DNA of 64,000 bases, from the NCBI RefSeq assembly GCF_000237925.1, contig NC_031495.1:54664108-54728107 (forward strand), in the 5' to 3' direction. Each line of letters opens with the position of its first letter. Positions within the stretch are counted from its first letter, which is position 1. Under the pieces are notes generated by a model. That model was not told the origin of the DNA. It ran no database searches and saw nothing but the letters and a program-made list of their open reading frames with translations. Below, piece by piece: positions 1 through 11,700 of this stretch. This stretch comes from Schistosoma mansoni. Its lineage: Eukaryota; Platyhelminthes; Trematoda; Strigeidida; Schistosomatidae. The position numbers and the translations under genes are program-made.

Positions 1-1286
1 TCAGAATTTGATTCACAATGTAATCATTTATGATAGAGATGGATGACAAGTAAAAACAGTATCCTTTAATATTTTCTTACAGCTGTTTAATTCTAATCAT
101 TTTTATGCTTTAAATGAGACCATATATAATTTAAAAATTTCGCACTCTCTTCGTCTTATTTATTAACTCAATTAACTACACCGAAATTGAATGATAATTT
201 ACGTTTCAGATAGAAAAACCGATCAACATATTGAAATTACTGTGAGTTATGGACAGTAGAGGCAGTAACTGTTAGTGGGATTAAATCTAGTTTGTGTTTT
301 TTAGAAGTGGACAATGAGCGGACATATACATTAGTTTAAATCAGTATTCCGATTCATTCTTCAGTAGGAGACCGACAAATTATTCAGTACGTATGTTTCA
401 TTTAAAACTTCTGAACATCTCCAGTTCATTTAGTTTGTAACCACTGCATATTAGAGAGTAACTTTTATTGATTTAATTTCAATTCCTATCATAAATAATA
501 TTGAGTTAACATAAACGTTATGCTTTCCATCCAGTATGTTGAGCTTAGCAACATTGACAGACATAGAACACAGTTACAGACAACTGTGCGCTTCTGAAAT
601 ACCTAGTGATAATTATTCTTCGGTATGCAGCATTCACCCTCTAAATGAAAAGAAAAATGGCCGATACAGTATACTTAATAGACATTAAAAATCTTACCAA
701 TAACCAGTCAATACATAGATAGTTTAATTCAAATTGTATTTAAAATAATAAAAGTAGTTAAATTTTTATTTATTAAGTATAAAAGGTTTACTAAATATGT
801 ACTTTTAACAATTTTCAAATTTCTGTCATGTTTAAATACCTATTAAAGAATTAAACACTTAACACATTGTCACCTAGATTAAAATACACATTTTTATCAC
901 ACACTATGCATTTGATAGTATCTTCACAAAATACTAAACAAGTTGATTATTTTCATGAAAGGTTGTCTACTCACTTATAGAACTATTTACAATAATTATC
1001 CTTTCTGTCCTCTCCTCCTCTCTATATTAATGAATATTTCGATCCTCATTACATAAATGGATTTCAATAATTTCTAGAAAAAAGATCGTATCAATGAAGT
1101 AAGTATATTTCATAAGTAAATTTAATATCATAATTTATACATATATTCTAGTAAGCCAAAAACATGAGATTTACAGTTTAGAAAAATAATAATTTTTTTA
1201 TTTGAATCATGTCAAAATACGTACAATTTATAGTTAAATTTAATAGAGCAGTTATAAGAATCTATTGTTCGTGAACTCAAATGACA
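1..1286. other. AT-rich non-coding stretch
   Basis: I see no exon with splice-site support, no conserved protein and no repeat family shared with the rest of the window. It is probably intergenic or intronic, perhaps part of the ferritin-like gene whose last exons begin at 3919. Confidence 0.5.
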
Positions 1287-1437
1287 TAAGCAAAGATGGA
1301 TAGTGGCTAGCAGTGGAATCCGGAACGCGCGTTTCGTCCTATTTGGGACTCGTAAGCTGGATGTACCTGCATCTCAGATTTGATGTTCACTCTGGGACTC
1401 GAACCCAGTACCTTTCGTCTCAACCGCTAGCCACTAT
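1287..1437 (-). mobile_element. Hammerhead SINE (family 1), inverted partial unit
   Basis: On the minus strand this reads tRNA-like segment, B-box-like GGTTCGAGTCC, then a hammerhead domain and the tail CTAGCCACTATCCATC. It is the same family as the + strand unit that follows, and the two overlap head to head at about 1427-1437. The A-box region differs from the other family-1 copies (GGCTAGCGGTTGAGAC instead of TGGCCGAGTGG). The hammerhead core reads CTTACGAG where CUGACGAG is required, so this copy should not cleave. GAAAC and the palindromic stem III CGCGCG are kept. Confidence 0.75.
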
Positions 1438-1781
1438 CCATCTTTGCTTACCATGCTTGTGAATCAAGGCTATATCGAGGCAATACGCACAGTATGCACA
1501 TATGCCAATTAGAGACTGACCAGTTGCAGTTCTAAACATCAATGGGAAGATCCAAACAAAAAATACTAAATAAATTTCAACTTCACCCCATCGCACAAGC
1601 AAGTGGTTATCAGGACTCAGTGGCCGAGTGGATAACGCGATGGCGTTTGAAGCGAGGGTACTGGGTTCGAGTCCCAGAGTGAACATCAACTCTGAGATGC
1701 AGGTACATCCAGCTGACGAGTCCCGAGTCGGACGAAACGCGCGTCCTGGATTCCACTGCTAGCCACTATCCATCTTTGCTT
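1427..1781 (+). mobile_element. Hammerhead SINE (family 1, Sm-alpha-like), about one full monomer
   Basis: The order is: tail that normally follows a hammerhead (CTAGCCACTATCCATC), a roughly 180-bp spacer, a tRNA-like region with A box TGGCCGAGTGG (1621-1631) and B box GGTTCGAGTCC (1664-1674), then a second hammerhead (1700-1758) and the same tail. The unit therefore runs from hammerhead tail to hammerhead tail, which is one permuted monomer. The boxes indicate an internal Pol III promoter of tRNA origin. Schistosome Sm-alpha repeats are known to be about 0.3-kb Pol III elements with minimal hammerheads. It is joined to an inverted copy on its left, and I found no clear target duplication for the pair. 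Confidence 0.85.
1700..1758 (+). ncRNA. Type I hammerhead ribozyme, intact core
   Basis: Stem I is ATCCAG (1707-1712) pairing with CTGGAT (1746-1751). The core CUGACGA starts at 1713. Stem II is GUCC/GGAC around loop CGAGUC. GAAA is at 1734-1737, stem III is a minimal palindromic CGCGCG, and the cleavage triplet GUC ends at 1745. Every strictly conserved core position is present. The very short stem III matches the minimal schistosome hammerheads, which are thought to work better as dimers. This is the best candidate here for an active family-1 ribozyme. Confidence 0.85.
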
Positions 1782-3918
1782 TATTATTTATATTTAATTT
1801 TTTCACCTACCATTATTATTTATTTCAATTCATGTCCTATGTAATTGATTATTTACCGCTCACATTGAAGTGAGTTAAAACTTGAGCTGATGGTTATTTG
1901 TGCCAAATCTTACTTTTTTGATGACCGACTGATCGAATTAGATTTTCAAATTTTGTTGTAAAACAGAAATAAAACGCGAAAAACGTCACTAATACATAAA
2001 ACGACAGCTAAGTGTTTAACTCGATTCTGCTTTATTAAATATAAAATATTCTTGTTAACCAAAGAAATCAAACTTCTTGAACTCAATTTAACTAAAGTAA
2101 ATACGAACACTTTTTTTCGTTCTGTTTAAATTACACGCTCTATTACACTGTCATTGTTTGGTTTACTGTTCTATCCTATATTTCCTTATAAGTGTTTTAT
2201 AATTTTAATTATTAAGAAATAAAACTCGGATAATAAAAATGAGATTGGTCATCGTTACAGATAGTCTTTTATTAGGGGAAATCTTTATGTCATATTCCCT
2301 ACTTAATTAATTGACTATACCTCTAACAAGTGCTTACAATTAAATATTAATTTTTAACAGCATGATGGACCAAAAAACAAAATGAAAACACTTAGTCATC
2401 AAGGTTGTTGCAAATTTATTCGTATGGAACTGTCATGAGAAAAATAAAAACCATAATTCGTACTTTAACGATAAATACCAGTTTATTATATTACATATTA
2501 CATAAACAGTCAATATCTTAGTACAAAAACTTGCTGAACAAGTTTTTTAATGTAGCGACGAAACTAACAACAACTGACCACTTGTTTTAGCTACTAATTT
2601 TGGATAAAAAAGTACTTTTGTATTGACTGATTATCGAATATGAGGTAACATCACGCTTGTTTGCTAATTAGTGTTGAACGAATCCTAGAAGTGAAGTTGC
2701 AGTTTAGTCATAGAATGATTGAATATAGTGTTATACGACGTTTTGATGTAATTTAGTGGTTTGAGACAAAACGTAAGATCTCCTTGGCCTAGTTTTTGTT
2801 CTAGTTGGTATTTATTATTAAGGTCCATCGAAGGAGCCGGTACACCTTATGAGGTTGGAACCCGGTTAACTCGGTATCCCAGTCAAATGTCACAACCAAG
2901 CTATCTAGTCAGTGACTAGTCTGTTGTAGAATTGAAATAAAATTAGAAATCTAATATTTTTGCCTGCCATCGTCTTTATTTGTTCAATGGCAACAGTTCT
3001 AATGACGTTTATTCCCTTTTACCATCGTTAATGTTACCATGACTTTAACTTCCTAACTATTTATCTCTCTTAATTTGGTCTTATTGTGTTGATAATATAT
3101 CGCGGCTTGTTCCACTGCTATGTATTTCTGCCCCGTGATATGTTAATGATGGCTGACTCAAATTAATTAGTAGGTATTTATTCAAATTTTTGTTGACAGT
3201 AATCTTACTTGATTCATTTGTTTAACTCTAAGCATTACAACTAGTGAAAAAATCTGCTTAACATCAGTCCAGAATACATAATTTTGCAACAACTATTTTA
3301 CAAATACCAGCTAAATTCATTAAATTAAAGAAAATATCTCACTGTGAAACAGAGAAATTGTGATAAAGCAATTGTCATACAGAACATAATATCCTTATTG
3401 AATCATAGGCATGTGTTGGTAGCAACTATTTACATGACTAACATTCAGATAGAAATAATTTCTAATCCTGTTATGCAAGAATAGTTCATGACAAATAATA
3501 GTATTCTCTTTCCGAAATTCAATTGTTTTATTTATTTCTGAATGCATAATTTAGTTAGTCGAAGGTTAAAATATGCCCTTTTAATTTATATAATCTTGAA
3601 TTCGTTGAAACTTAATCATGTCAGCTGTAAGTCATTACTTTGACTTAACTTCATGCATAAATATCACAATAACTATTTACGTAATTGAAACGCTTTAGTT
3701 GAACTAATCGGTAGATACATTTTGATTGTTTTAAATAAATTAGCCACATTGTCATATTATTTCTTGCTTACAACGTATTCTATGATATAATGAACTTCAT
3801 TAAATGGATCCTGGTAATACATATGCCAAAACCCATATAATTTACAAATTTACCAAGAACTCTACATGCCAATTTTTTTAAAATTTTACTCCATTCATGA
3901 TTTAGCTTGCATCTTCAG
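1782..3918. other. Non-coding stretch upstream of ferritin-like exons
   Basis: No coding exon was recognised. It may be a large intron of the ferritin-like gene, because the exon at 3919 needs an upstream exon ending in phase 1. I looked for the ferritin helix A-C motifs and did not see them. Confidence 0.4.
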
Positions 3919-6201
3919 GTGTACCAATGGATTTTAAAAATATTCATGAAGTAATTGATACAGCAATTGGAAAAGAACTTGAAGTCACTGCACACATCAA
4001 TGCACTGCATAAATTAGCATCGAAAATGAATGATGCAACTGTGAGTTCTGATTATTTTATATGATTTCTATCAGAAGGGGGTTTTGTGGAGATTTTAGTA
4101 ATTTTATATAGTTGAGATCATGAGTCAATTGAAGCTAGACCACCATGGAAAACCTGGAAGCACTCGACGGCCGTTTTGTCCTATTGTGGGACTCCTCAGC
4201 AGTGAGCATTCACGATCCCGCTTCGCGAGATTTGAACCCAAGACCTGTCGGTCTCGGAAATTAAAAACTATAGAAATTCTGCTAATGATCCTGATAATAA
4301 TCTAAGAGTGCATAAAAAGCTATTGAAAATTAGTTTAGTAATCGGTAGTTAAAAAGTGAATCAAGACCATGTATCCAGTTTCAGTGGTTTTACGGATATC
4401 CAAGTGAATGATGAAATTCTCATTGATATTCAAACCAGAACTGATCGATTTATACAATGAAGTACTATCTTTTAAACTAATGAGTTACGTTAGTTATTCC
4501 TTTATCAAATGATATTGTATTTATTAGAATTTATGTGCATTTTAACTTCTTATTTTATTCTAACGCGATTTGTTGAGATAATCTGACTCACCAATTCCTT
4601 TTCCATCTGTCTTATTAATTACTCATCACTGTTATTACAAATAACACCGAACATTTTCATTCAGCTACTTAATTCCAAACTTAATCAATTCCTGCTCTTA
4701 ATCTTACGTAATTACTTGCTAGAATTAACTGATTATGTAATGTCGTCTTAAATTCTCACCCGCTAAGTTACTAAGTGATTACTATCTTTAGGGAAAATAT
4801 TGAGATATATTGATTGATCAAACGCCATTTATTGAGTACTGACCTAATACTTAATTGTGAAACCTATTTATAATTGATGAGCTATTACAAGAAACTAATG
4901 TCTCTCCACTTAACTCATATTTTTCAATACTACATAGGGAATATTAGAAACACTAAGGCCTTCTATAATTGAATAACTAGCTACTAATCAATTCACTGAG
5001 AATTCGCCTTGAAAAGTAACAAAATATCTACATTTCATTAATGTCTATTAACATTCGAATGTTATAACTCTTTCCAATCAGTCAATCATAAACAACATAT
5101 AATCTGATATAAATACACAATAGAGCACGCTGCTATATAAATTTAGTATGAACTTTTCACCTGTTAATTTTAATAAACAAATAGGTAAGATATTGTAAAC
5201 TAAATTTTATTGATTGATTTTTAAACTATTAGACCCTAGTTGAACTTTAATATTCATTAAAACAAAAAAGAAATCATATGTATTATCGTTGACATTTTAT
5301 GGATCATTTTAATGATTGAATATTAGAGTGGTTTTAATCATTCTATGATAAGATATATGTAGTTTAATGTCTTCTCACCAATTTATAAGGTATTGTATCT
5401 TTTCTCCATTCAACAAAAGTTCATCATCATGACAAAAAGTAATTTATTTTAACATTATTGTAAACAATTTTCTTAAATTAGAAATTTCTAAACCGAATGT
5501 GATGAGTCAGGATACACTAGAAGTACTCAATTTATTCTACTCATTTGCCTAAGGTAAATACAGGGGTGTTTTTTTTCTTAATAACTTTGAGATGAGCCTT
5601 ATGATCAATTGAAAAATGGAGAGTAATAGAGGAAAATACTATCTATTTATAAACTGAAAATTTATGGCCTAGTTTTTTGGTTACTTCATAAACCAGTTCA
5701 AGAATTAGTAGAAATAAGGAATGATGACTAGAGTTTGCATCATGAAGTTAGGGAGGTTTCAGTAATACTTATACACCTAATTATATAAATAGCAAGTGTA
5801 AAAATATTCATCGCTGCTTAGTTTTGACCATATTGCCCTCGAAATTATTAAGTCAAAGAATTTCTGTCTGATATTACCAAAATCTAAGTAGTCCGTAGTA
5901 TAATAACTTTGCTTGTGTTAACTTTTCTTTATTGTTAAGAATGACTGATCCCACGATGTAAGTAAACCAACTCAGTTAAAGTAATTCACTGCAGCTTAGA
6001 ACGACTTATTTCCTGTGTACAAGTTGTTAAGTAAATAATTAATTATTACTACAACTATTTTGAATATTTACATAGACACAAGATTTTTTGGACGATTTTC
6101 TACAAGAACAAGTGAATTCTGTAAGTAAACTAAGAGAAATGCGTGCTCGACTACATTTGGATAATAGTGCTGTTTATCTGATGGATAAAGAATTTCGTTG
6201 A
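3919..6201 (+). CDS. Ferritin-like protein, last two exons (5' part not seen)
   Basis: Exon 3919-4040 follows the acceptor CATCTTCAG and ends at donor GTGAGT. Exon 6076-6201 follows ACATAG and ends at TGA (6199-6201). The join is in phase and gives about 82 residues. They begin VPMDFKNIHEVIDTAIGKEL, pass through HKLAS and DFLDDFLQEQV, and end LMDKEFR. This matches the end of a ferritin subunit: helix D (LEKSVNQSLLDLHKLAS in vertebrate chains), the DFLE..LNEQV segment, then helix E. Ferritin stores iron in a 24-subunit shell, but the ferroxidase ligands lie in helices A-C, outside these exons. The C-terminus (ARLHLDNSAVYLMDKEFR) is divergent, so this could be a ferritin-like paralogue. A hammerhead SINE (4064-4258) sits in the intron. 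Confidence 0.75.
4064..4258 (-). mobile_element. Hammerhead SINE (family 2), 5'-truncated
   Basis: Read on the minus strand it has a B box (GGTTCAAATCTC), the hammerhead (about 4207-4155), then the family-2 tail through CAATTGACTCATGATC to CCCCCTTCTGAT at 4064. The A-box half is missing. The core keeps CUGAGGA, but GGACGAAAC is changed to GGACAAAAC, losing the conserved G12, so cleavage is unlikely. It lies in the ferritin-like intron, antisense to the gene. Confidence 0.8.
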
Positions 6202-7299
6202 ACTGGTAATCTTTTTGCAACAATAAGACTATCTTTCATTTTTCTTCAAAATTGATAATTATTTCCTGCAATTATATGCAAACTGTAGACAATCATCACC
6301 CTTTTAGTATAAAAAAGGTTACACTGATTTTAAACATGCTTGATGTCTTTTTTTATCATTTATTTGGATGCATTGATAAGATATTACTTCAAGTGATTTG
6401 TTAATTTGATTTCCTTCATATTCTTAAACAATTAAATTCATATGGTAATGATGAGAAACTGATATTTATTTGACTAGTTTTAAAAGCATCATGGATACTG
6501 TATGGTATTTGATGTATTCTTAAAGGCAAGGAAGAAATCTGTAAGCACTTGATTTTAATTATTTGTCAGTGAAATGATTTTATGATCATTAAAGTAGATC
6601 GGTGAAGATAATATAATTTTGATTGTTAGGAGTCAGCTGGAATAAAATTACAGAGCTCCATACTAGGACAACACAACTGTGTCAGTGGATCCTGTTTTGA
6701 AATAGCTGTTTAGCAACTTAAATTGCAAACACACTAAATTTAGTTTATTTTTTTAAGTAATACATACGTGGAGAAAACTACAAATAGTAAAACATTGCAA
6801 ATAATTCTTAGACAGATTAACTGAATTCTAAAACTACTTGTAATGCTGAAAATTACCACCTTGAATTTGTAAACTTTAAAAATGGGTATAGAAATTCGAC
6901 ATTCACTTCTGACATGAGCCGTATTTCAGAATCACAGGGAACACGTTCATTAGTCATCGCGTTTATCCATGGAGACGATGGATTTGAAGTCCTGCCTCGC
7001 TAGTTGCTTCACAAATGTAGTAGATTCTGATGAACAGTGACACTCATGCCGTTAAGCTAAAAGTCTGATATGTTTACTAAATAGATTTGAGTTTAACTCA
7101 AAAAGTAGATAATTTTTTAGTGATATTTGTTAAACGTGCTTGAATAATTACGTGGGGTGTCAATGTACTACTTAATACTTACCCAAGTAGCTTAAATAGA
7201 TTTTTCAATGTTATGGTAGATTTCATCGCAAACGAATATTCGAAGATGGAAATATTTGATAGCATTTTGTTTCGTCAGTCCATACTTAACTATAAGCAC
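6202..7299. other. Non-coding; ferritin 3' UTR then unassigned DNA
   Basis: No further exon is recognised. I could not pick a convincing AATAAA for the ferritin-like transcript within the first few hundred bases after the stop. Confidence 0.4.
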
Positions 7300-8245
7300 C
7301 CACGACTTCCATACAGGATGTCTATTATCTCCACTTTTGTTCAATTTCATCATAGACCTACTGATGGAAATAACGTTCTGGTCGATTGAATTTCCGGGAA
7401 TCGATCTCCTACCACGAGGTCCGCTTATCGACTTAGAATATGCAATCTTTTGATACCACTGAGCAACAGTGCCAGGATGTTTGAGATGCATTTCTCCCTC
7501 TCTAAATGCAAATTATCGCTTCAGGACTGGTTTGCGTCAACACCTGAACTAAGGATAGGGAGTGAAGTAGTCAAACGCGTCGACAACTTCACTTATCTTG
7601 GATGTCTAAACAAGCCTACTGGGTCGATGTCTGACGAAACAGATTCAAAAAGCTCGTTTGGCTTTTGTCAACTTATATCACCTATGGCGAAAGTGAGATA
7701 TCCGTCTATCTATCAATTAAGGGACGAGTACACTGCACAACAGTTCGTTCTGTTCTACTTTACGACTGCGAAATGTAGCTATTAGAAGTAGAAGATACTC
7801 GTAAGTTACTAGTATTTGACCACATGTGCCTTAGAAATATTGCTCGCATCTGCCGGGATCACCGGGTAAGTAATAGTAAGGTGAGGTTAGACACAGGGTA
7901 TTAGGGAATGATGTTAAATCAGTCAATGAGGTTGTGAATCTTTGTCGACTGAGATGGTTGGGACACGTATTACCTATACTTAACCACCGATTACTATGGC
8001 ACGCAATGCTGGCTAGTGTCGAGGACGGATAGAAGAAAATTAGGGGTGACCAAACCAAAACACAGCATCCTTAAAGTAACTAACTTCTGGTCCGAGCCAT
8101 GTTGATAGATGCAGACTACTTGGTTGTGGTTTACACGACTATCATAACCAATGGTTGTGTGACATGGCTAATGAGGTGTGGTAACTTAGACCGATGCATA
8201 TATGTGCCTGATCTTACATTGTAGATGACATGACTGACTGAATTG
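7300..8245 (+). pseudogene. RTE-like LINE relic (family A), 3' half
   Basis: This is co-linear with the copy at 15536-17323. It begins in the RT region (GCLLSPLLFNFIIDLLMEI, matching the conserved GCPLSPFLFNF block), continues through the segment equivalent to FSPSKCK...LRIGSEVV, and ends with the family-A 3' terminus GATGCATATATGTGCCTG...ACTGACTG. The catalytic YADD is destroyed (YAIF followed by a stop) and several frameshifts are present. It is a dead 5'-truncated insertion downstream of the ferritin-like gene. Confidence 0.85.
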
Positions 8246-8796
8246 TTATACCTAGCTCTCTTACAACCAGCAAAAATGTTCAAAAGAAAAATGGCGACGC
8301 TCTGTCATATTTTTTTATGTTTCTAAGTTCAGTAAAAACCAAAAAAATAATCCGACGCCTAGTGAAATAAAAAAAGCATGCTTAACACCAGAAAATAACA
8401 AATTACCATAGACCCACATATAGAACAAGAGAGAGAAACATATTCAAAATACAATTAGATGATTTGCAAAAATAACAAGAAACATGTCAAATAGATACAC
8501 ATGATGAAGAAAGTACCATGATTTATTAATGCCATATTCAATTTACACTAAACAAGCGAAAAGGCATAAAGTGTTCGCATGTACACAGATAGACAGAGTA
8601 GAAAGATGAAAAAATTAACAAGTCAGTGTTGGAAAAAAACAAGTTAGATATTACTCATGATACTACCTGATGATTATGATATGAATTTTTAGTCAAATGC
8701 AAAGATATTTTTTTCTCACTATAAATAAAAAGGATTCCAAAGGCAAAAAATCACTTTTTACAGGAATAATTCTAAAATATAATTGTAATTGACATG

Positions 8797-11700
8797 TTAA
8801 TCGTCTTCCCATAGAGATTTCTGTGCCTGACGAATAGCTTCCGCGCGAGCTGAAACATAAGAGGACAAAAGTTAGTAGTTATCAAATACCATGCACTTTA
8901 GAAAACATCACATATAAGTATATCTGAGCGAACACTAGAATTAGAGTTAAACTGGTGTAATGATCAACTCTTGGAGAAATGAAACTAATGATTCATTTGA
9001 CAAACGATTGAAAATGAAATAAATAAATAGTAACAGTAAATTATGTGCAAGGACTGACGCTAATTATTTTTTTAGATTATTGAACTTTAAAAGTTCCATT
9101 CACTACTTAATAAATTACCTAGAGAGTATTTTACACACGTATCTAACAAATGAACGGTTGAGATTTACTGATCATATGCTGTCTTTCTTCATATAACTAA
9201 CTGGGATTGGATCAGAATGATTAACGAGTGATAAAATGTTGAGAATTATCATCCTTTATTTCGTAATATACATGAAATAGTTAATAATATCGAAACAAAT
9301 GTTATACTCAACTTCCCAAATGGAACAAGTAATATATGGGATTATACCAAAGACATATACATGGATATCAACCTTATAATCTTCTGTTATTCGGTGTTAA
9401 ATAATTAGTAGGTTCTAACAACAAACAAAGCCCTTGAACCTAGATTTCACCTACTTCTGGATTGATTATGAAGAGTCATCAACAAACCGTGAAGAATTCG
9501 GTGAAGTTTTAAGTAACACTTTGCAATGTTCCTATTAAAGATATCACAGCCTTACATATGTCATGAAACTATTGAACTATCATACCTATATGTATTTAAA
9601 AGTGCTCAACTAAAGCCAAATATATCCTACTGAAAGTATACATGTACATGATGATCAAAAAGGACGATGAAAAATGGGGACTCGATATCTTCCTTAAATA
9701 CAAAAACAGGCAAATAAGAATAGTTGAAAAATCTAGAAAATCATTCCATACAGTTTTAATTGAAAGCACAAAATTTAGGTAATACATTTTTTTCTCGCGC
9801 GCTTATTAGTAATAAAAGGTAATTTATGTGGGCAAATCGGTTTCTTTCTATGTTAACATATCTGATCTCGACATAAAAATGAGAACTTTAGTACATTTAC
9901 TTGAATAATTAGCAAATCTTAATCGAATTCTAAACGGAAACGAAAATAAACATTCCGATCTATGATTGACTAAGACTGTTCAACACAGAAATCTAAAATT
10001 ACTTGTAAAGTGTAACACCAGATTTAAAACATCGTTGGATAATTCACTTGGTATTGTTTGTTTGGATCTTCCCATCGATGTGTTTCGGACTGCAACTGGT
10101 CAGTCTCTAATTGGCATATGTGCATACTGTGCGTATTGCCTCGATATACCTTAATTCACGAGTCCCAAATAGGACGAAACGCGCGTCCTGGATTCCACTG
10201 CTAGCCACTATCCATCTCTGCTTATCGTTGGATAATGTTCTAAAAACTAATGGTATCACGAAAATTAAACATAAAAAATAATGCGGAAAACACATGTATA
10301 ATTTACCACGTGCTTCTCGTAAGAGAGCTTTATCTTGTTCCTCTTTCATAGTTTCCTCAGGAGATTTAATTTTAGTAGGAACAATACCCAAATGATTGGA
10401 AATTAGTCTTCGAGCTGTTGAACTAGTCGTAACTGGTCGTTTTTTATACGGCATAGTCCAGTCACCAGGTGAACGAGCAATCTTCAACTTACTAGCCAAA
10501 GAGGCGTCGTTAATTTTACGAGCCTAAAGATGAAACGAATTAGTTAAAATATTTGTAAAATTCAGACTATTTAGTAAAAAAAAAACTTACCAACAGTAAG
10601 TAAACGTGAATGATAACAACAAGAGATAAATTTTAACATCCAAAATATTTTACGTTACACAAAAATCAGTGTTGTTGTAATAGTATGCATAACAGACAAA
10701 ACTGGACAAATGCAGCAGAGAAGCTCTCATTCTTATTCTTCAACAGTTATCCAGCCAGCTTTCACGTACATTAAATGCATGTACTTATTTATATTTACAT
10801 AAATGACCACAAAAAACGTTTGGTACGACAAATCTAGACGTTAAGTCCAAATAATAATATGGATAAGAGGAATAATTAAGGTTTACATGTATTAACGGAG
10901 TGATAACTATTACTGTTAATAACCACTGGAGCTTTAAATGGCCAGGATATCAAAACTAAGGTCAACTACTGCCTCTAATACTTATAATTACAGTTAAAAA
11001 CTCTGACCGTCTTTTATTTATTCATTGATGTGCATTTGACTAGTTTTTGGTTATAGCTCACTCCACGTAGCACTGCACTAATGAGACGGTTTATGAACCT
11101 ATTTTCAGTGGATTAATATACAGCGAACTGCTCTCGTTTCCTGAATTCTGAAGCATTACTTATTTTTTTGTTTGATACACATAAACACTGGTAGAAATAG
11201 GCAGCAAAATAAACGTGGGCATCAAAACAAGGGAATGAATGTGTGAAGAAATAGGGGAAGGAAAAGGAGTCAAATCCGAAAAAATAAGTGAGTTAAAATA
11301 GAATATAATGAAAGAAACAATTCAGTTAGAAATACAACCAGTTTTTCCAGTCCAAGTTATTATTATTTTTAGAATGAAGAACGTGAAATAAAACTACAGC
11401 AGGATTGTCAATGGCTTTTATTCTGAGACATCTCATAATCTCCCAAGCTACTAAACTGCATCATCTTTAGGACTCTGATCAGTGAGTTCTGATGGACTAA
11501 TGGATATCAGTCATATGTACCTTTTTTACACCGCCGCGCCATGTCATAGGGTGGTATTTCTATTCAGCATGGAGGAACTTGTTTTAATTACAGACTATCT
11601 ATTGTGGTAAAATTGTATTATTTTGTACTTCTTTAATGACTTATGTTAATCTTCTCATGAGACATTTCTTATGTTACATACACGACACAAAACACCAATG

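Noticed and set aside
1621-1675. tRNA gene (A and B boxes at proper spacing)
   Set aside because: No acceptor or anticodon stems close properly, and the same sequence recurs as the head of hammerhead SINEs (for example 58296-58355).
4120-4305. 61-codon frame starting [18 protein letters not shown]
   Set aside because: The same peptide pattern recurs wherever the family-2 SINE occurs (26.3, 45.1, 58.9 and 60.6 kb). It is SINE sequence, not a gene.
10107-10499. 130-codon minus-strand reading frame as an independent gene
   Set aside because: Its first ~65 codons are exon 2 of the R3HCC1L-like gene. The rest is intron and SINE read past the donor at 10307.
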